NCBI GenBank assembly: GCA_031256095.1
Contig: JAIRRG010000242.1
Span: 1 to 29,886, forward strand
Reading direction: 5' to 3'
DNA: 29,886 nucleotides
Origin: Desulfobulbaceae bacterium
GTDB taxonomy: Bacteria; Desulfobacterota; Desulfobulbia; Desulfobulbales; Desulfocapsaceae
Part shown: in pieces, positions 1 to 8,050 of the stretch
Numbering within the stretch: position 1 is the stretch's first letter
How the letters are laid out: each line of letters opens with the position of its first letter
Translations under genes and position numbers: made by a program
Notes under the pieces: model-generated
The model's database searches: none
The model's input: only the letters and a program-made list of their open reading frames with translations
Told to the model about the DNA's origin: nothing

Positions 1-54
1 GCCAGAGAATTCATCGACGCCCTTTTTGATGGCGACAGCGGGCGAAAACCGTGA
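1..54 (+). CDS. 3' end of an unidentified gene
   Basis: An open frame enters from the left edge and stops at TGA 52-54. The visible tail of 17 residues ends DALFDGDSGRKP. The stop overlaps the GTG start of the next gene (GTGA, four bases), which is the usual sign of translational coupling, so this is probably the upstream member of the same operon. Too little is visible to name it. Confidence 0.5.
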   Translation, partial: AREFIDALFDGDSGRKP

Positions 55-893
55 ACATCTATCGCGTGCAAGGTCCCCGTGGCCCTGGCTGCGGCGGTTG
101 CCTGATCATTCTCCTCCTCTTTGCCCTCCTGACCGGCGGCACCAGAGGCCTGGTTAATCTTTTCGGGGCGCTGGTATTCAGTGGCGCGCTCGGCTTTTTG
201 CTTTTAGTCGGCCTCTTCTACCTCTGGGGCTACTGGATCAGCCAGCAAATCGACAACTACCAGAAATCGCAGACGGAAAGCCATAACCGTTTTGTCGAGC
301 TGCTGGTCGGCATCCTCATGAAAATTGCCGCCCAGGACGGCGAAGTCACGAAGGAAGAAATTCAGACCATCAATAATTTCTTCCGCTATCACCTGGGTTA
401 CAGCCAGGTGCAGATGGCCTGGGTGAAAGAGATGATCAAAGCGGCGCGGCAATCAACGACGCCGCTTGAAGCGCTCTTGGCCGAATTCCGTCACAGTTCA
501 ACGATCAACACGCGACTGATCCTTGTTGAACTGATCTACCAGATGATCCACACCCGCCAGCCCGTCGCCGAACAAGCCCTGCGGCAAGCGCGAGACATAG
601 CCCGTTTTCTTGGTCTTTCCGAATACGAACTGCGTAGCATTGAGGGCAAATACCAGTTCTATGGTCAATCAGGCGGATCCAGCCGGATCAGCGAGCGGGA
701 GCGCGCCTTGGCGGTTCTCGGTTTGGCCGAGGGCGCTTCCGAGGAAGAAATCAAGCAGGCCTATCGCGCCCTCAGTATGCAGTATCACCCCGACAAGGTG
801 CAACATCTGGGCGCCGAATTCCAGCGGGTGGCGGAAGCGAAAATGAAGGAAATTAACGCCGCATACGATTATCTCAAAAAACACGGCAACTAA
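51..893 (+). CDS. Membrane-anchored TerB/DnaJ-domain protein (DjlA-like)
   Basis: 280 residues. The N-terminus has a short Gly/Cys-rich stretch and two hydrophobic segments (about 17-29 and 38-62), so it is probably anchored in the inner membrane. Residues about 78-200 resemble the TerB-like helical domain (KIAAQDGEVTKEE). The last 65 residues are a J-domain with the diagnostic HPD at 246-248 (QYHPDKV). This is the order TM-TerB-J seen in DjlA co-chaperones, which stimulate DnaK ATPase at the membrane. The N-terminus has two membrane segments rather than the single dimerising segment of E. coli DjlA, so it is a relative and not a proven orthologue. The GTG start is chosen because it overlaps the upstream stop. 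An aminotransferase gene follows after 20 bases. Confidence 0.82.
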   Translation: MNIYRVQGPRGPGCGGCLIILLLFALLTGGTRGLVNLFGALVFSGALGFLLLVGLFYLWGYWISQQIDNYQKSQTESHNRFVELLVGILMKIAAQDGEVTKEEIQTINNFFRYHLGYSQVQMAWVKEMIKAARQSTTPLEALLAEFRHSSTINTRLILVELIYQMIHTRQPVAEQALRQARDIARFLGLSEYELRSIEGKYQFYGQSGGSSRISERERALAVLGLAEGASEEEIKQAYRALSMQYHPDKVQHLGAEFQRVAEAKMKEINAAYDYLKKHGN

Positions 894-913
894 GCGCGAG
901 AGGAGGGAAAATC

Positions 914-2098
914 ATGGCCATCGCCGAAAAAATCCGTCGATTCACCGAAAAATCGTCATGGATCCGCAAGATGTTTGAGGAAGGCGCGATTATGAAACAG
1001 CAATACGGCGCCGATAAGGTCTACGATTTCAGCCTCGGCAATCCGGACGTGCCGCCGCCCACGGCTTTCCGTGAGGCGCTTTTGCGCGTCTGCGAGAACG
1101 AACAGCCGGGGGCCCACGCTTACATGGCCAATACCGGTTATCCTTTTGTCCGCGAGGCCATCGCCCGGCGGCTGACGCGCGAGCAGGGCGTCGCTATTGG
1201 CGGCGGCGATCTGCTGATGACCTGCGGCGCGGCTGGCGCCATCAATATCACGCTCAAAGCCATCCTCAACCCCGGCGACGAGGTGATTCTGCTCGCCCCG
1301 TATTTCGTTGAATACGATTTCTATATCGACAACCACGGCGGCGTCAGCCGGGTGGTCGATACCGACGCCGAGTTCCGGCTTGATTTGGCGGCAATCGAAA
1401 AGGCGATCAATGACAAGACCAAGGCCATCATCGTCAATTCGCCGAACAATCCGACCGGCCAGATTTACAGCGCTGGCGAGCTGAAGCGCCTCGGAGAATT
1501 GCTGGCGGCGGCGGGGAAAAAGCGAGGTTCGGCCATTTACTTAATCAGCGATGAACCATACCGGGGCATCGTTTTTGACGGCCAAACCTGCCCGGCCATT
1601 TTTCCGGTCTATCGAGAAACGATCATCGTCAGCAGCCACTCGAAAGATTTGTCGTTGCCAGGTGAGCGCATCGGCTTCGCCGCCGTCCATCCCGACATTG
1701 AAGAGAAAGGGGCACTGCTCGCCGCCCTGACTCTTGCCAACCGCATCCTCGGCTTTGTCAACGCCCCGGCTCTGATGCAGCGGGTGGTGGCCGAATTGCA
1801 GGATGTGCCCGCCACCGCCGAAATTTACGCTGGCAGGCGCGATGTTTTTTGCCAGGCACTGGCTGCGGCCGGATTCCAGTTTCAGCAACCGAAGGGCGCG
1901 TTTTATCTTTTCCCGCCGACGCCGATTGCAGACGATGTCAAATTCTGCCGGATGCTCCAGGAGGAACGCATCCTGGCCGTTCCTGGCCGCGGTTTTGGCC
2001 GCGCCGGCCATATCCGCCTGGCCTTTTGCGTCCCGGAAAAGGTCATCGCCGCCGCCGCCGATGGATTTAAAAAAGTGATGAATAAAGCGCGGAGGTAA
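914..2098 (+). CDS. PLP-dependent class I/II aminotransferase
   Basis: 394 residues, normal for fold-type I aspartate-aminotransferase-like enzymes. Visible motifs: NSPNNPTG (the Asn that contacts the PLP ring, about residue 179), ISDEPYR (Asp/Tyr of the cofactor site, about 213) and SSHSKDLSLPGERIG with Lys244 as the probable Schiff-base lysine. The C-terminal part has RIAF-like RLAFCVPE. Start ATG 914 is preceded by a consensus AGGAGG at 901-906. It transfers an amino group between an amino acid and a 2-oxo acid in the cytoplasm. The substrate cannot be read from sequence; aspartate or an aromatic/branched amino acid are all possible. It follows the TerB/DnaJ gene closely, but no functional link is evident. 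Confidence 0.9.
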   Translation: MAIAEKIRRFTEKSSWIRKMFEEGAIMKQQYGADKVYDFSLGNPDVPPPTAFREALLRVCENEQPGAHAYMANTGYPFVREAIARRLTREQGVAIGGGDLLMTCGAAGAINITLKAILNPGDEVILLAPYFVEYDFYIDNHGGVSRVVDTDAEFRLDLAAIEKAINDKTKAIIVNSPNNPTGQIYSAGELKRLGELLAAAGKKRGSAIYLISDEPYRGIVFDGQTCPAIFPVYRETIIVSSHSKDLSLPGERIGFAAVHPDIEEKGALLAALTLANRILGFVNAPALMQRVVAELQDVPATAEIYAGRRDVFCQALAAAGFQFQQPKGAFYLFPPTPIADDVKFCRMLQEERILAVPGRGFGRAGHIRLAFCVPEKVIAAAADGFKKVMNKARR

Positions 2099-2303
2099 AT
2101 AGGAAAGGCGGATTTTATCGAAAAAAATCGGCCCTTGCCGCAAGACTATGGCGTATACATTTTATCAGGTTACTTTTTGACGGCAGTTCTAATCACTGTT
2201 TAGGGAAATTGTGTGCCAGCCTGGATGCCTTGTCAGATAAAGTCTTGACTACTCCATTACGAGCCGCCATCTGAGTTATCTTGTCGCAAAAAAAGAGGTT
2301 GCC

Positions 2304-3434
2304 ATGCAAAAAGTCATGATTCATCCGGCCAGTTACCAGGCCTGCCAGGCCGCTGTTGACCGGGCCTTCGAACTGTTTCCCGTGGCCATTACCGGGCGCA
2401 AGGTATTGATCAAACCCAATGTGCTGCGCGCCGCCGCCCCGGAAGAGGCCATTACCACCCATCCAGCGGTGCTTGCGGCGGTGGTGCGCGCGGTCGAGGC
2501 GAGAAATCCCGCTGCCATCGTCGTCGGAGACAACGGCGGGCTTATGGCCTACGGGGCCAATGAGGCCAGCTTTGAGCAATGCTGCCTGACCGCGGCAAGT
2601 CTTGGCCATTACAAAAATATTGGCCTTGAAGCGGTGGAAATGCCCTTTGACCAGGCCTATGGCGGCAAAGTGAGCATTTCCAAGGACATTGCCGAGGCTG
2701 ATGTTTTTATCTCGCTGCCGAAATTCAAAACCCATGGTCTGACCTGCCTGAGCGGCGCGATTAAAAACAGCTATGGTCTCTTGCTTGGCGCCCAGAAGGC
2801 GCAGTTCCATGAGCTTTCCGGCGGCGCCGCCCGGTTCCATGACATGCTGCCCGAGGTATATGCGCTGCGTGTGCCGGATATCATCATCATGGATGCGGTG
2901 CTTGGCATGCAGGGCAATGGCCCGGCTTCGACGGAGCTGCGCTACATCGGGCGCATCCTGGCTTCGGACAATGGCGTGGCCCTGGATGCGGTAGTGGCCC
3001 GCATGATGGGCGTCGCTCCGGCCAAGCTCGGCTTTTTGCTAAAGGCCAAAGCCATGGGGCTCGGCGATTACCGAGATGAGAGCATTGCCCTTGATGGCAC
3101 GCTTCTCCCGATACCGGATTTTAAGACGCCGCCCTTGGATCAAAATGATATTATGGCCCATCGCGGCGACTTGGAGAGCTTGGTCAACGAGCGATTGACG
3201 TACCGCCCGCTGGCCGACCCGGAAAAATGTTCTGGGTGCGGCGTGTGCGTGGAACAGTGCCCAGAAGCGGCATTGGCCTTTGCTGGTCCAACGCAAGCAT
3301 TGGCTTTTGCAAACAACGGGGTTCCAGTGGTGGATGCAGAAGCCTGCATAGCTTGTTACTGTTGCCAGGAAATGTGCCCGGAAAAAGCCATGACGCTGCA
3401 AGCGCCAAAACAAGCAGCCACCGCCAGCGTCTGA
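2304..3434 (+). CDS. DUF362 protein with C-terminal 2x[4Fe-4S] ferredoxin domain
   Basis: 376 residues. Residues 1 to about 290 match the DUF362 type (IKPNVL near the N-terminus, VVGDNGG, SLPKFKTH, SGAIKNSYG). The C-terminus carries two ferredoxin cysteine motifs: CSGCGVCVEQCP from Cys309 and CIACYCCQEMCP from Cys348. The second has Tyr-Cys in place of the common Gly-x-Cys spacing but keeps CxxCxxCxxxCP. Two [4Fe-4S] clusters are therefore expected. DUF362 proteins are common in anaerobes and their reaction is not established. Start ATG 2304 has AGAGG at 2294. The 205-base gap before it holds no clear promoter that I would defend. Most likely a cytoplasmic electron-transfer or iron-sulfur-dependent protein. 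Confidence 0.88.
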   Translation: MQKVMIHPASYQACQAAVDRAFELFPVAITGRKVLIKPNVLRAAAPEEAITTHPAVLAAVVRAVEARNPAAIVVGDNGGLMAYGANEASFEQCCLTAASLGHYKNIGLEAVEMPFDQAYGGKVSISKDIAEADVFISLPKFKTHGLTCLSGAIKNSYGLLLGAQKAQFHELSGGAARFHDMLPEVYALRVPDIIIMDAVLGMQGNGPASTELRYIGRILASDNGVALDAVVARMMGVAPAKLGFLLKAKAMGLGDYRDESIALDGTLLPIPDFKTPPLDQNDIMAHRGDLESLVNERLTYRPLADPEKCSGCGVCVEQCPEAALAFAGPTQALAFANNGVPVVDAEACIACYCCQEMCPEKAMTLQAPKQAATASV

Positions 3435-3524
3435 AGGCGCTCGCCGCCGCGCCCTCTCTTTTTGATTTGGGGAGCGGCGCCAAGGAGGCGCACGGGCGAA
3501 AAAATTCGACGAGTCGCACAAGAA

Positions 3525-5438
3525 ATGGATACGCAAAAAACTTGGAATATCAGTAAGGCCACCCAGTTGTACGGCATTGACAAATGGGGGGCTGGGTATT
3601 TTTCCATCAACGAGGCGGGCGAGGTGGTGGTCCGCCCCAGCGGCGGCGACGACGGTCCCAAGGTTAGCCTGCATGAAATCGCCAAGGAAATTGAAACCCG
3701 CGGCCTGTCGATGCCGGTGGTTTTGCGGATTGAGAATATTTTGGGTTCGCAGATCCGGCTTTTGAACGAAACTTTTCGCCGCGTTATCCGTGAAAGTAAT
3801 TACCAGGGTGAATACAAGGGTGTTTTCCCGGTCAAGGTCAACCAGCAGGAACAGGTGATCGAAGTTATTTCCCAATTTGGCAAGGAATATAACCATGGCC
3901 TTGAGGCGGGCAGCAAATCCGAGCTGATCGCCGCCCTGTCGATGATGAAAACACGCAAGGCCAGCCTGGTCTGCAACGGCTACAAGGACGAGGAATTCAT
4001 TGACCTCGGCCTGCACGCCATCAAGATGGGTTATCAGGTCTTTTTCGTCATTGAGGTGCCAGGCGAAATCGATCTGATCATCGACCGCGCCAAAGTTCAC
4101 CAGGTGAAACCCAATTTAGGCTTGCGCATCAAATTATCCACCCAAGCCGAGGGCCTGTGGAGCGAATCGAGCGGCGACGCCAGCGTCTTCGGTCTCGGCA
4201 TGAGCCATGTTGTCGATGTCATCGACCGCCTGAAGGCCGAGAACATGCTCGACTGCCTGCAACTGTTGCACTACCATATTGGCTCGCAAATCCCCAATAT
4301 TACTGACATACGGGCCGGGGCCATGGAAGCCTGCCGCCTCTATGAAGAGCTGGTTCGCGAGGGTGCGCCGATGGGTTATCTCGATTTGGGCGGCGGCCTG
4401 GCCGTCGATTACGATGGCTCAAATACCAATTTTCATTCCAGCCGTAACTATTCGATTGAGGAGTATTGCAGCGATATTATCGAGTCGGTCATCACCGTGC
4501 TGGCGAAAAACCGCATTCCGCACCCAACCATCATCACCGAATCGGGACGGGCTGTCGTCGCCTATTGCTCGATTTTACTGTTCAATATCTTGGATGTCAG
4601 TTCGTTCACGCCGCCGCCGATTCCAGAAAGTTTTCCCGAACCGCCGAGCGAGCTGATCGAAAACCTGATGGCCACCTATAACATGGTGTCGTCGAAGCGG
4701 ATTCTCGAATGCTGCAACGACGCCCTTTTCTACCGCAGCCAGGCCAGGCAGTTGTTCAAACACGGGCAGATCGGCATCCGCGAACGGGCGATGGCGGAGA
4801 ATCTCGTCCAGCATATTTTGATAAAAATCTCGCAGGTCTCAAAAAAGATGGAGCATATCCCACGGGATGTCCAATCGATCAACAAACTGGTCTATGATAT
4901 TTATTACGGAAACTTCAGTATTTTCCAAAGCTTGCCGGATGTGTGGGCGATTAATCAGATCCTGCCGGTAATTCCCATCCACCGCCTCAATGAACAGCCG
5001 ACGCGACCGGCGATCATTTCCGACATCACCTGCGACTGTGATGGCAAAATTGATAATTTCCCTGACCCAACTCACGAGCGTAATAGCATCATGCTGCACG
5101 AACTGCGCGACAATGAGGAATACTATGTCGGAATTTTCCTGGTTGGCGCCTACCAGGAAACGTTGGGAGATCTGCACAATCTCTTTGGCGACACCAACGT
5201 CGTGTCAATCCATGTCAACGATGACGGCAGCTATAAATTTGCCCGTGAATTGGAGGGCGATTCGGTGGCCGACGTCCTCGCTTACATGGAATACGACGTC
5301 CGTTCCCTGCGTAACCGCTTCAAGAATATCGCTGAGGATTCGATCCACAAAGGCTATATCACGGCCCGCGAGCGGAAGGCCATCCTCGCCGATTTTGAGG
5401 AAGGGCTGCGCGGCTATACCTATTTTGAAAAGGAGTGA
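3525..5438 (+). CDS. speA: Biosynthetic arginine decarboxylase
   Basis: Converts arginine to agmatine, the first step of the arginine route to putrescine. With ATG 3525 it is 637 residues, close to the usual 630-660. Visible: FPVKVNQ with the PLP lysine Lys104; the HIGSQ segment at about 251; a Gly-rich phosphate loop LDLGGGLAVDYDG (287-298); ESGRAVV (339-345); and the C-terminal TCDCDGKID, where Cys503 sits at the position of the catalytic cysteine of fold-III decarboxylases. The frame is open back to a TTG at 3462, but alignment-like content begins at MDTQKTWNISKATQLYGI. A strong AAGGAGG at 3482-3488 is 36 bases upstream of the chosen ATG, too far for it, so the start is not fully settled. 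The next gene starts six bases after its stop. Confidence 0.95.
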   Translation: MDTQKTWNISKATQLYGIDKWGAGYFSINEAGEVVVRPSGGDDGPKVSLHEIAKEIETRGLSMPVVLRIENILGSQIRLLNETFRRVIRESNYQGEYKGVFPVKVNQQEQVIEVISQFGKEYNHGLEAGSKSELIAALSMMKTRKASLVCNGYKDEEFIDLGLHAIKMGYQVFFVIEVPGEIDLIIDRAKVHQVKPNLGLRIKLSTQAEGLWSESSGDASVFGLGMSHVVDVIDRLKAENMLDCLQLLHYHIGSQIPNITDIRAGAMEACRLYEELVREGAPMGYLDLGGGLAVDYDGSNTNFHSSRNYSIEEYCSDIIESVITVLAKNRIPHPTIITESGRAVVAYCSILLFNILDVSSFTPPPIPESFPEPPSELIENLMATYNMVSSKRILECCNDALFYRSQARQLFKHGQIGIRERAMAENLVQHILIKISQVSKKMEHIPRDVQSINKLVYDIYYGNFSIFQSLPDVWAINQILPVIPIHRLNEQPTRPAIISDITCDCDGKIDNFPDPTHERNSIMLHELRDNEEYYVGIFLVGAYQETLGDLHNLFGDTNVVSIHVNDDGSYKFARELEGDSVADVLAYMEYDVRSLRNRFKNIAEDSIHKGYITARERKAILADFEEGLRGYTYFEKE

Positions 5439-5444
5439 GCCGCC

Positions 5445-6662
5445 ATGGGCAAAATCGTGATTATCGGCGCCGGTGGGGTTGGCAATGTGGTGGCGAAAAA
5501 ATGCGCCCAGCATCCAGACATTTTTACGGAAATCTGGCTGGTCAGCCGCACCGAGGCGAAATGCCGGGCCATCGCCGCTGAAATTGACAAACTGTATGGC
5601 GTCAAAGTGATAACCGCCGCCATTGACGCCGACGATGTGGCGGCCCTGACCAATTTACTGCAAAAAATCAGGCCAGAATTGGTCATTAACGTCGCCCTGC
5701 CCTACCAGGATTTGCACATCATGAAGGCTTGCGTGGCCGCCGGCGTCAACTACCTCGATACCGCCAACTACGAGCCGCCGGATATGGCCCATTTTGAGTA
5801 CAGCCACCAATGGGCCTACCAAAAACGTTTTGAAGAGCGCGGCCTGATGGCGGTTTTAGGCTGCGGTTTCGATCCTGGCGTTACCAATGCCTTCTGCGCC
5901 TATGCCCAAAAACATCTGTTTGACAGCATCGAAACCATCGACATTTTCGACGCCAACGCTGGCGACCATGGCCATCCTTTCGCCACCAATTTCAACCCGG
6001 AAATCAATATCCGGGAAGTGACCCAGACCGTTCGCCATTGGCGCGACGGCAAGTGGCTGGAAACTCCGGCGATTTTGGACGATGGCGCCGTGCATTTTTC
6101 CTTCGATTATCCGGTGGCTGGCCCGAAGGAAAGTTACCTCCTGTATCACGAGGAAATGGAGTCCTTGGTCAAGCATATCCGCGGCCTGAAACGGATCCGT
6201 TTCTGGATGACTTTTTCCGAAAATTACCTGAACCATCTGAAGGTGCTGAAGAACGTCGGCATGACCGGCATCGACCCGGTGGAATTTGCTGGCCAGCGGA
6301 TCATCCCGCTGCAATTTTTAAAAGCGCTATTGCCCGATCCCGGCAGCCTGGGCGAAAACTATAGCGGCAAAACCGTCATCGGCTGTGTCTTCGACGGCCT
6401 GAAAAACGGCCAGCGCCAGCGCAAATATATCTATAACGTCTGCGACCACGCCGAAACTTTCCGGGAAGTGCGGGCGCAGGCGGTGTCCTACACCACTGGC
6501 GTCCCGGCGATGATAGGCGCCATGATGATACTGCAAGGAGTTTGGCACGGCGCCGGCGTCTTCAACATCGAGCAGCTCGACCCCGACCGTTTCATGGATC
6601 AATTGAACCGCTGCGGCCTGCCTTGGCAGGTTGTCGATTTCGCAGCTAGCTTGCCGGATTGA
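5445..6662 (+). CDS. Saccharopine dehydrogenase-like; probable carboxynorspermidine/carboxyspermidine dehydrogenase
   Basis: 405 residues. The N-terminus is an NAD(P)-binding Rossmann fold (VIIGAGGVGNVVAKK, Gly loop 8-13), followed by LVINVALPYQDL and LGCGFDPGVTNAFCAY, typical of the saccharopine dehydrogenase/homospermidine synthase superfamily. The family member that lies beside arginine decarboxylase genes is carboxynorspermidine dehydrogenase, which condenses a diamine with aspartate semialdehyde and reduces the imine. That assignment rests on the speA neighbour and general family resemblance. Saccharopine (lysine) metabolism is the alternative. AAGGAG at 5430-5435 lies inside the end of speA and gives a good ribosome site for ATG 5445, so the two genes are one operon. 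The decarboxylase that would complete spermidine synthesis is not in the window. Confidence 0.85.
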   Translation: MGKIVIIGAGGVGNVVAKKCAQHPDIFTEIWLVSRTEAKCRAIAAEIDKLYGVKVITAAIDADDVAALTNLLQKIRPELVINVALPYQDLHIMKACVAAGVNYLDTANYEPPDMAHFEYSHQWAYQKRFEERGLMAVLGCGFDPGVTNAFCAYAQKHLFDSIETIDIFDANAGDHGHPFATNFNPEINIREVTQTVRHWRDGKWLETPAILDDGAVHFSFDYPVAGPKESYLLYHEEMESLVKHIRGLKRIRFWMTFSENYLNHLKVLKNVGMTGIDPVEFAGQRIIPLQFLKALLPDPGSLGENYSGKTVIGCVFDGLKNGQRQRKYIYNVCDHAETFREVRAQAVSYTTGVPAMIGAMMILQGVWHGAGVFNIEQLDPDRFMDQLNRCGLPWQVVDFAASLPD

Positions 6663-6676
6663 AAGGGTAATTCCTA

Positions 6677-6700
6677 AAAATTTCCGGCCACAAATGGCCG
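6677..6700 (-). terminator. Weak intrinsic terminator after larB
   Basis: Inverted repeat CGGCCA (6685-6690) / TGGCCG (6695-6700) with a four-base loop. Read on the minus strand, it is followed by GAAATTTTT, so it could end the larB transcript. It also lies just beyond the plus-strand saccharopine-dehydrogenase-like gene, but no T-run follows on that strand. Six base pairs is short, so this is tentative. Confidence 0.4.
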
Positions 6701-6708
6701 TGTCAATA

Positions 6709-7467
6709 TCAACCCCGCGGATGCGGGCGGTTGATGGCGTCGGCGCAGCAGGCGGCGCCAAAGCCGTTGTCGATGTTGACCACGGAAACGCCGGGAGCGC
6801 AGGCGTTGAGCATGGCCAACAGGGCGGCAAGGCCGTCAAAGCTGGCGCCGTAGCCAACCGAGGTGGGCACGGCGATCACCGGCGCGGCAACCAGGCCAGC
6901 GATGACGCCGGGCAAAGCGCCTTCCATGCCGGCGACGGCGATAATTACCCGCGCCGCCCGCAGCGTATCGAGCCTAGTGAGCAGCCGGTGCAGGCCAGCG
7001 ACCCCAATGTCGGCAAAGCGTTCAACGGGATTGCCGAGGCCGCGGGCGACCAGTGCCGCTTCGGCGGCCACCGGCAAATCGGAAGTCCCGGCACAGACGA
7101 CGGCGATCGTGCCCCGGCTTTCATCAACGGCAATCGGGCGAGCGTAGAGCAGCCGCGCCGTGGCATCGTAGGTCAGTTCCGGCACAGCGGCCAAAGCCTC
7201 AGCGGCTTTCGCCGCATCAACACGGGTCGCCAGCACTTGTTCGCCCGCCGCCAAAAGCCGCCGCGCCAGATCAATAATCTGCTGGGCGCTTTTGCCAGCG
7301 CCATAGATCACTTCCGGCAAACCGGTACGCAACCTCCGCTGGGTATCGAGGACAAAGCCATCCCCTTCGCTGGCGGGGAAATCGCGCAGGCGGGCAAAGG
7401 CTTCGGCAGGCGGCAGGCTGCCATTGCCAACCGCAAGCAAAAGAGCCATCAGGCGGGTTTCATCCAT
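6709..7467 (-). CDS. larB: Nickel pincer cofactor biosynthesis protein LarB
   Basis: With ATG at 7467 the protein has 252 residues, the usual LarB length. LarB carboxylates and hydrolyses nicotinic acid adenine dinucleotide to start synthesis of the nickel pincer nucleotide of lactate racemase and related enzymes. The C-terminal half is PurE-like: VVCAGTSDLPVAAEA (123-137), VAGMEGALPGVIAGL (178-192) and PTSVGYGASF (201-210). The N-terminal part has the typical RLRDFP and TGLPEVIYGAGK. The frame is open to 7533, but AAGGA ends eight bases before ATG 7467, which decides the start. larC and larE, needed to finish the cofactor, are not in the window. It is divergent from the ferredoxin gene at 7589. 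Confidence 0.9.
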   Translation of the reverse strand: MDETRLMALLLAVGNGSLPPAEAFARLRDFPASEGDGFVLDTQRRLRTGLPEVIYGAGKSAQQIIDLARRLLAAGEQVLATRVDAAKAAEALAAVPELTYDATARLLYARPIAVDESRGTIAVVCAGTSDLPVAAEAALVARGLGNPVERFADIGVAGLHRLLTRLDTLRAARVIIAVAGMEGALPGVIAGLVAAPVIAVPTSVGYGASFDGLAALLAMLNACAPGVSVVNIDNGFGAACCADAINRPHPRG

Positions 7468-7588
7468 AAAATTTGTCCTTGTCATTTTCGGACGTCCATC
7501 GCTTTTCGCTCGCAGCTTGCAATTCAGCGGCAAGCAGGGTAGATATTGACGCCTTTCTCGCTTCCCCCAATTTCAAGAGGCTCGCGCC

Positions 7589-8029
7589 GTGCATACGCAA
7601 ATTTACCTCCTCCGCTTCCCAAAAGATACCAGCGACAACCCCTTGGTCTACCGCCTGGTCAAAGATTATGCTCTGGAGTTTAACATCCTGAAAGCCGACA
7701 TCCTGCTGCAACGGGAAGGGATGATGATCCTGGAAATCAAGGGGGAGAAGGAAAGCGTTAAGGCCGGCCTCAGCTACCTGCGCGGCTGCGGCCTGCGCGT
7801 CCAGCGCCTGGCCGCACGCATCCGCCGCGACGACAGCAAATGCTTTCAGTGCGGCGAATGTACCGGCGTCTGCCCATCCGGCGCCCTGTCGATCAATCGC
7901 CCATCGATGGAAGTGCTTTTCACCGCCGAACGCTGCACCGGCTGCGACCTGTGCGTGCCAATCTGCCCGGTGCGGGCCATGGAAATCTCCCTCGACCGCG
8001 ACATGGCCCTGGCCGAAGACTTGGCCTGA
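7589..8029 (+). CDS. NIL-domain protein with 2x[4Fe-4S] ferredoxin domain
   Basis: 146 residues. The first 75 residues fit a NIL-type small ligand-binding fold (TQIYLLRFPKDTSDNPLVYR, IKGEKESVKAGLSYLRGCGL). The rest is a bacterial ferredoxin with CFQCGECTGVCP from Cys85 and CTGCDLCVPICP from Cys116. NIL domains bind methionine in MetN transporters. In free-standing NIL-ferredoxin proteins of anaerobes the role is unknown, though a part in sulfur amino acid metabolism has been suggested for the group. Start GTG 7589 has AAGAGG eight bases upstream. It is monocistronic and ends 21 bases from the convergent glycosyltransferase gene, with no terminator between them. Confidence 0.88.
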   Translation: MHTQIYLLRFPKDTSDNPLVYRLVKDYALEFNILKADILLQREGMMILEIKGEKESVKAGLSYLRGCGLRVQRLAARIRRDDSKCFQCGECTGVCPSGALSINRPSMEVLFTAERCTGCDLCVPICPVRAMEISLDRDMALAEDLA

Positions 8030-8050
8030 CACATTAGCCAATGTTTTCCC

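Noticed and set aside
2245..2280. TTGACT at 2245 as promoter of the DUF362 gene
   Set aside because: No acceptable -10 at 16-18 bases; the nearest AT-rich candidate is about 24 bases away.
3039..4100. Long minus-strand ORF of 353 codons opposite the DUF362 gene and speA
   Set aside because: It is antisense to two clear genes on the other strand, shows no family and has shadow-like composition (many His, Gln, Phe). G+C-rich coding often leaves such open antisense frames.
6631..7542. 303-codon plus-strand ORF opposite larB
   Set aside because: larB on the other strand has clear family motifs and a good ribosome site. The plus frame is Gly/Arg/Gln-rich, without recognisable domains, and begins inside the preceding gene.
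7468..7588. Divergent promoters between larB and the NIL-ferredoxin gene
   Set aside because: TTGCAA at about 7530 has only a three-of-six -10 at the right distance, and the minus strand offers nothing better. A promoter must exist but I cannot place it.
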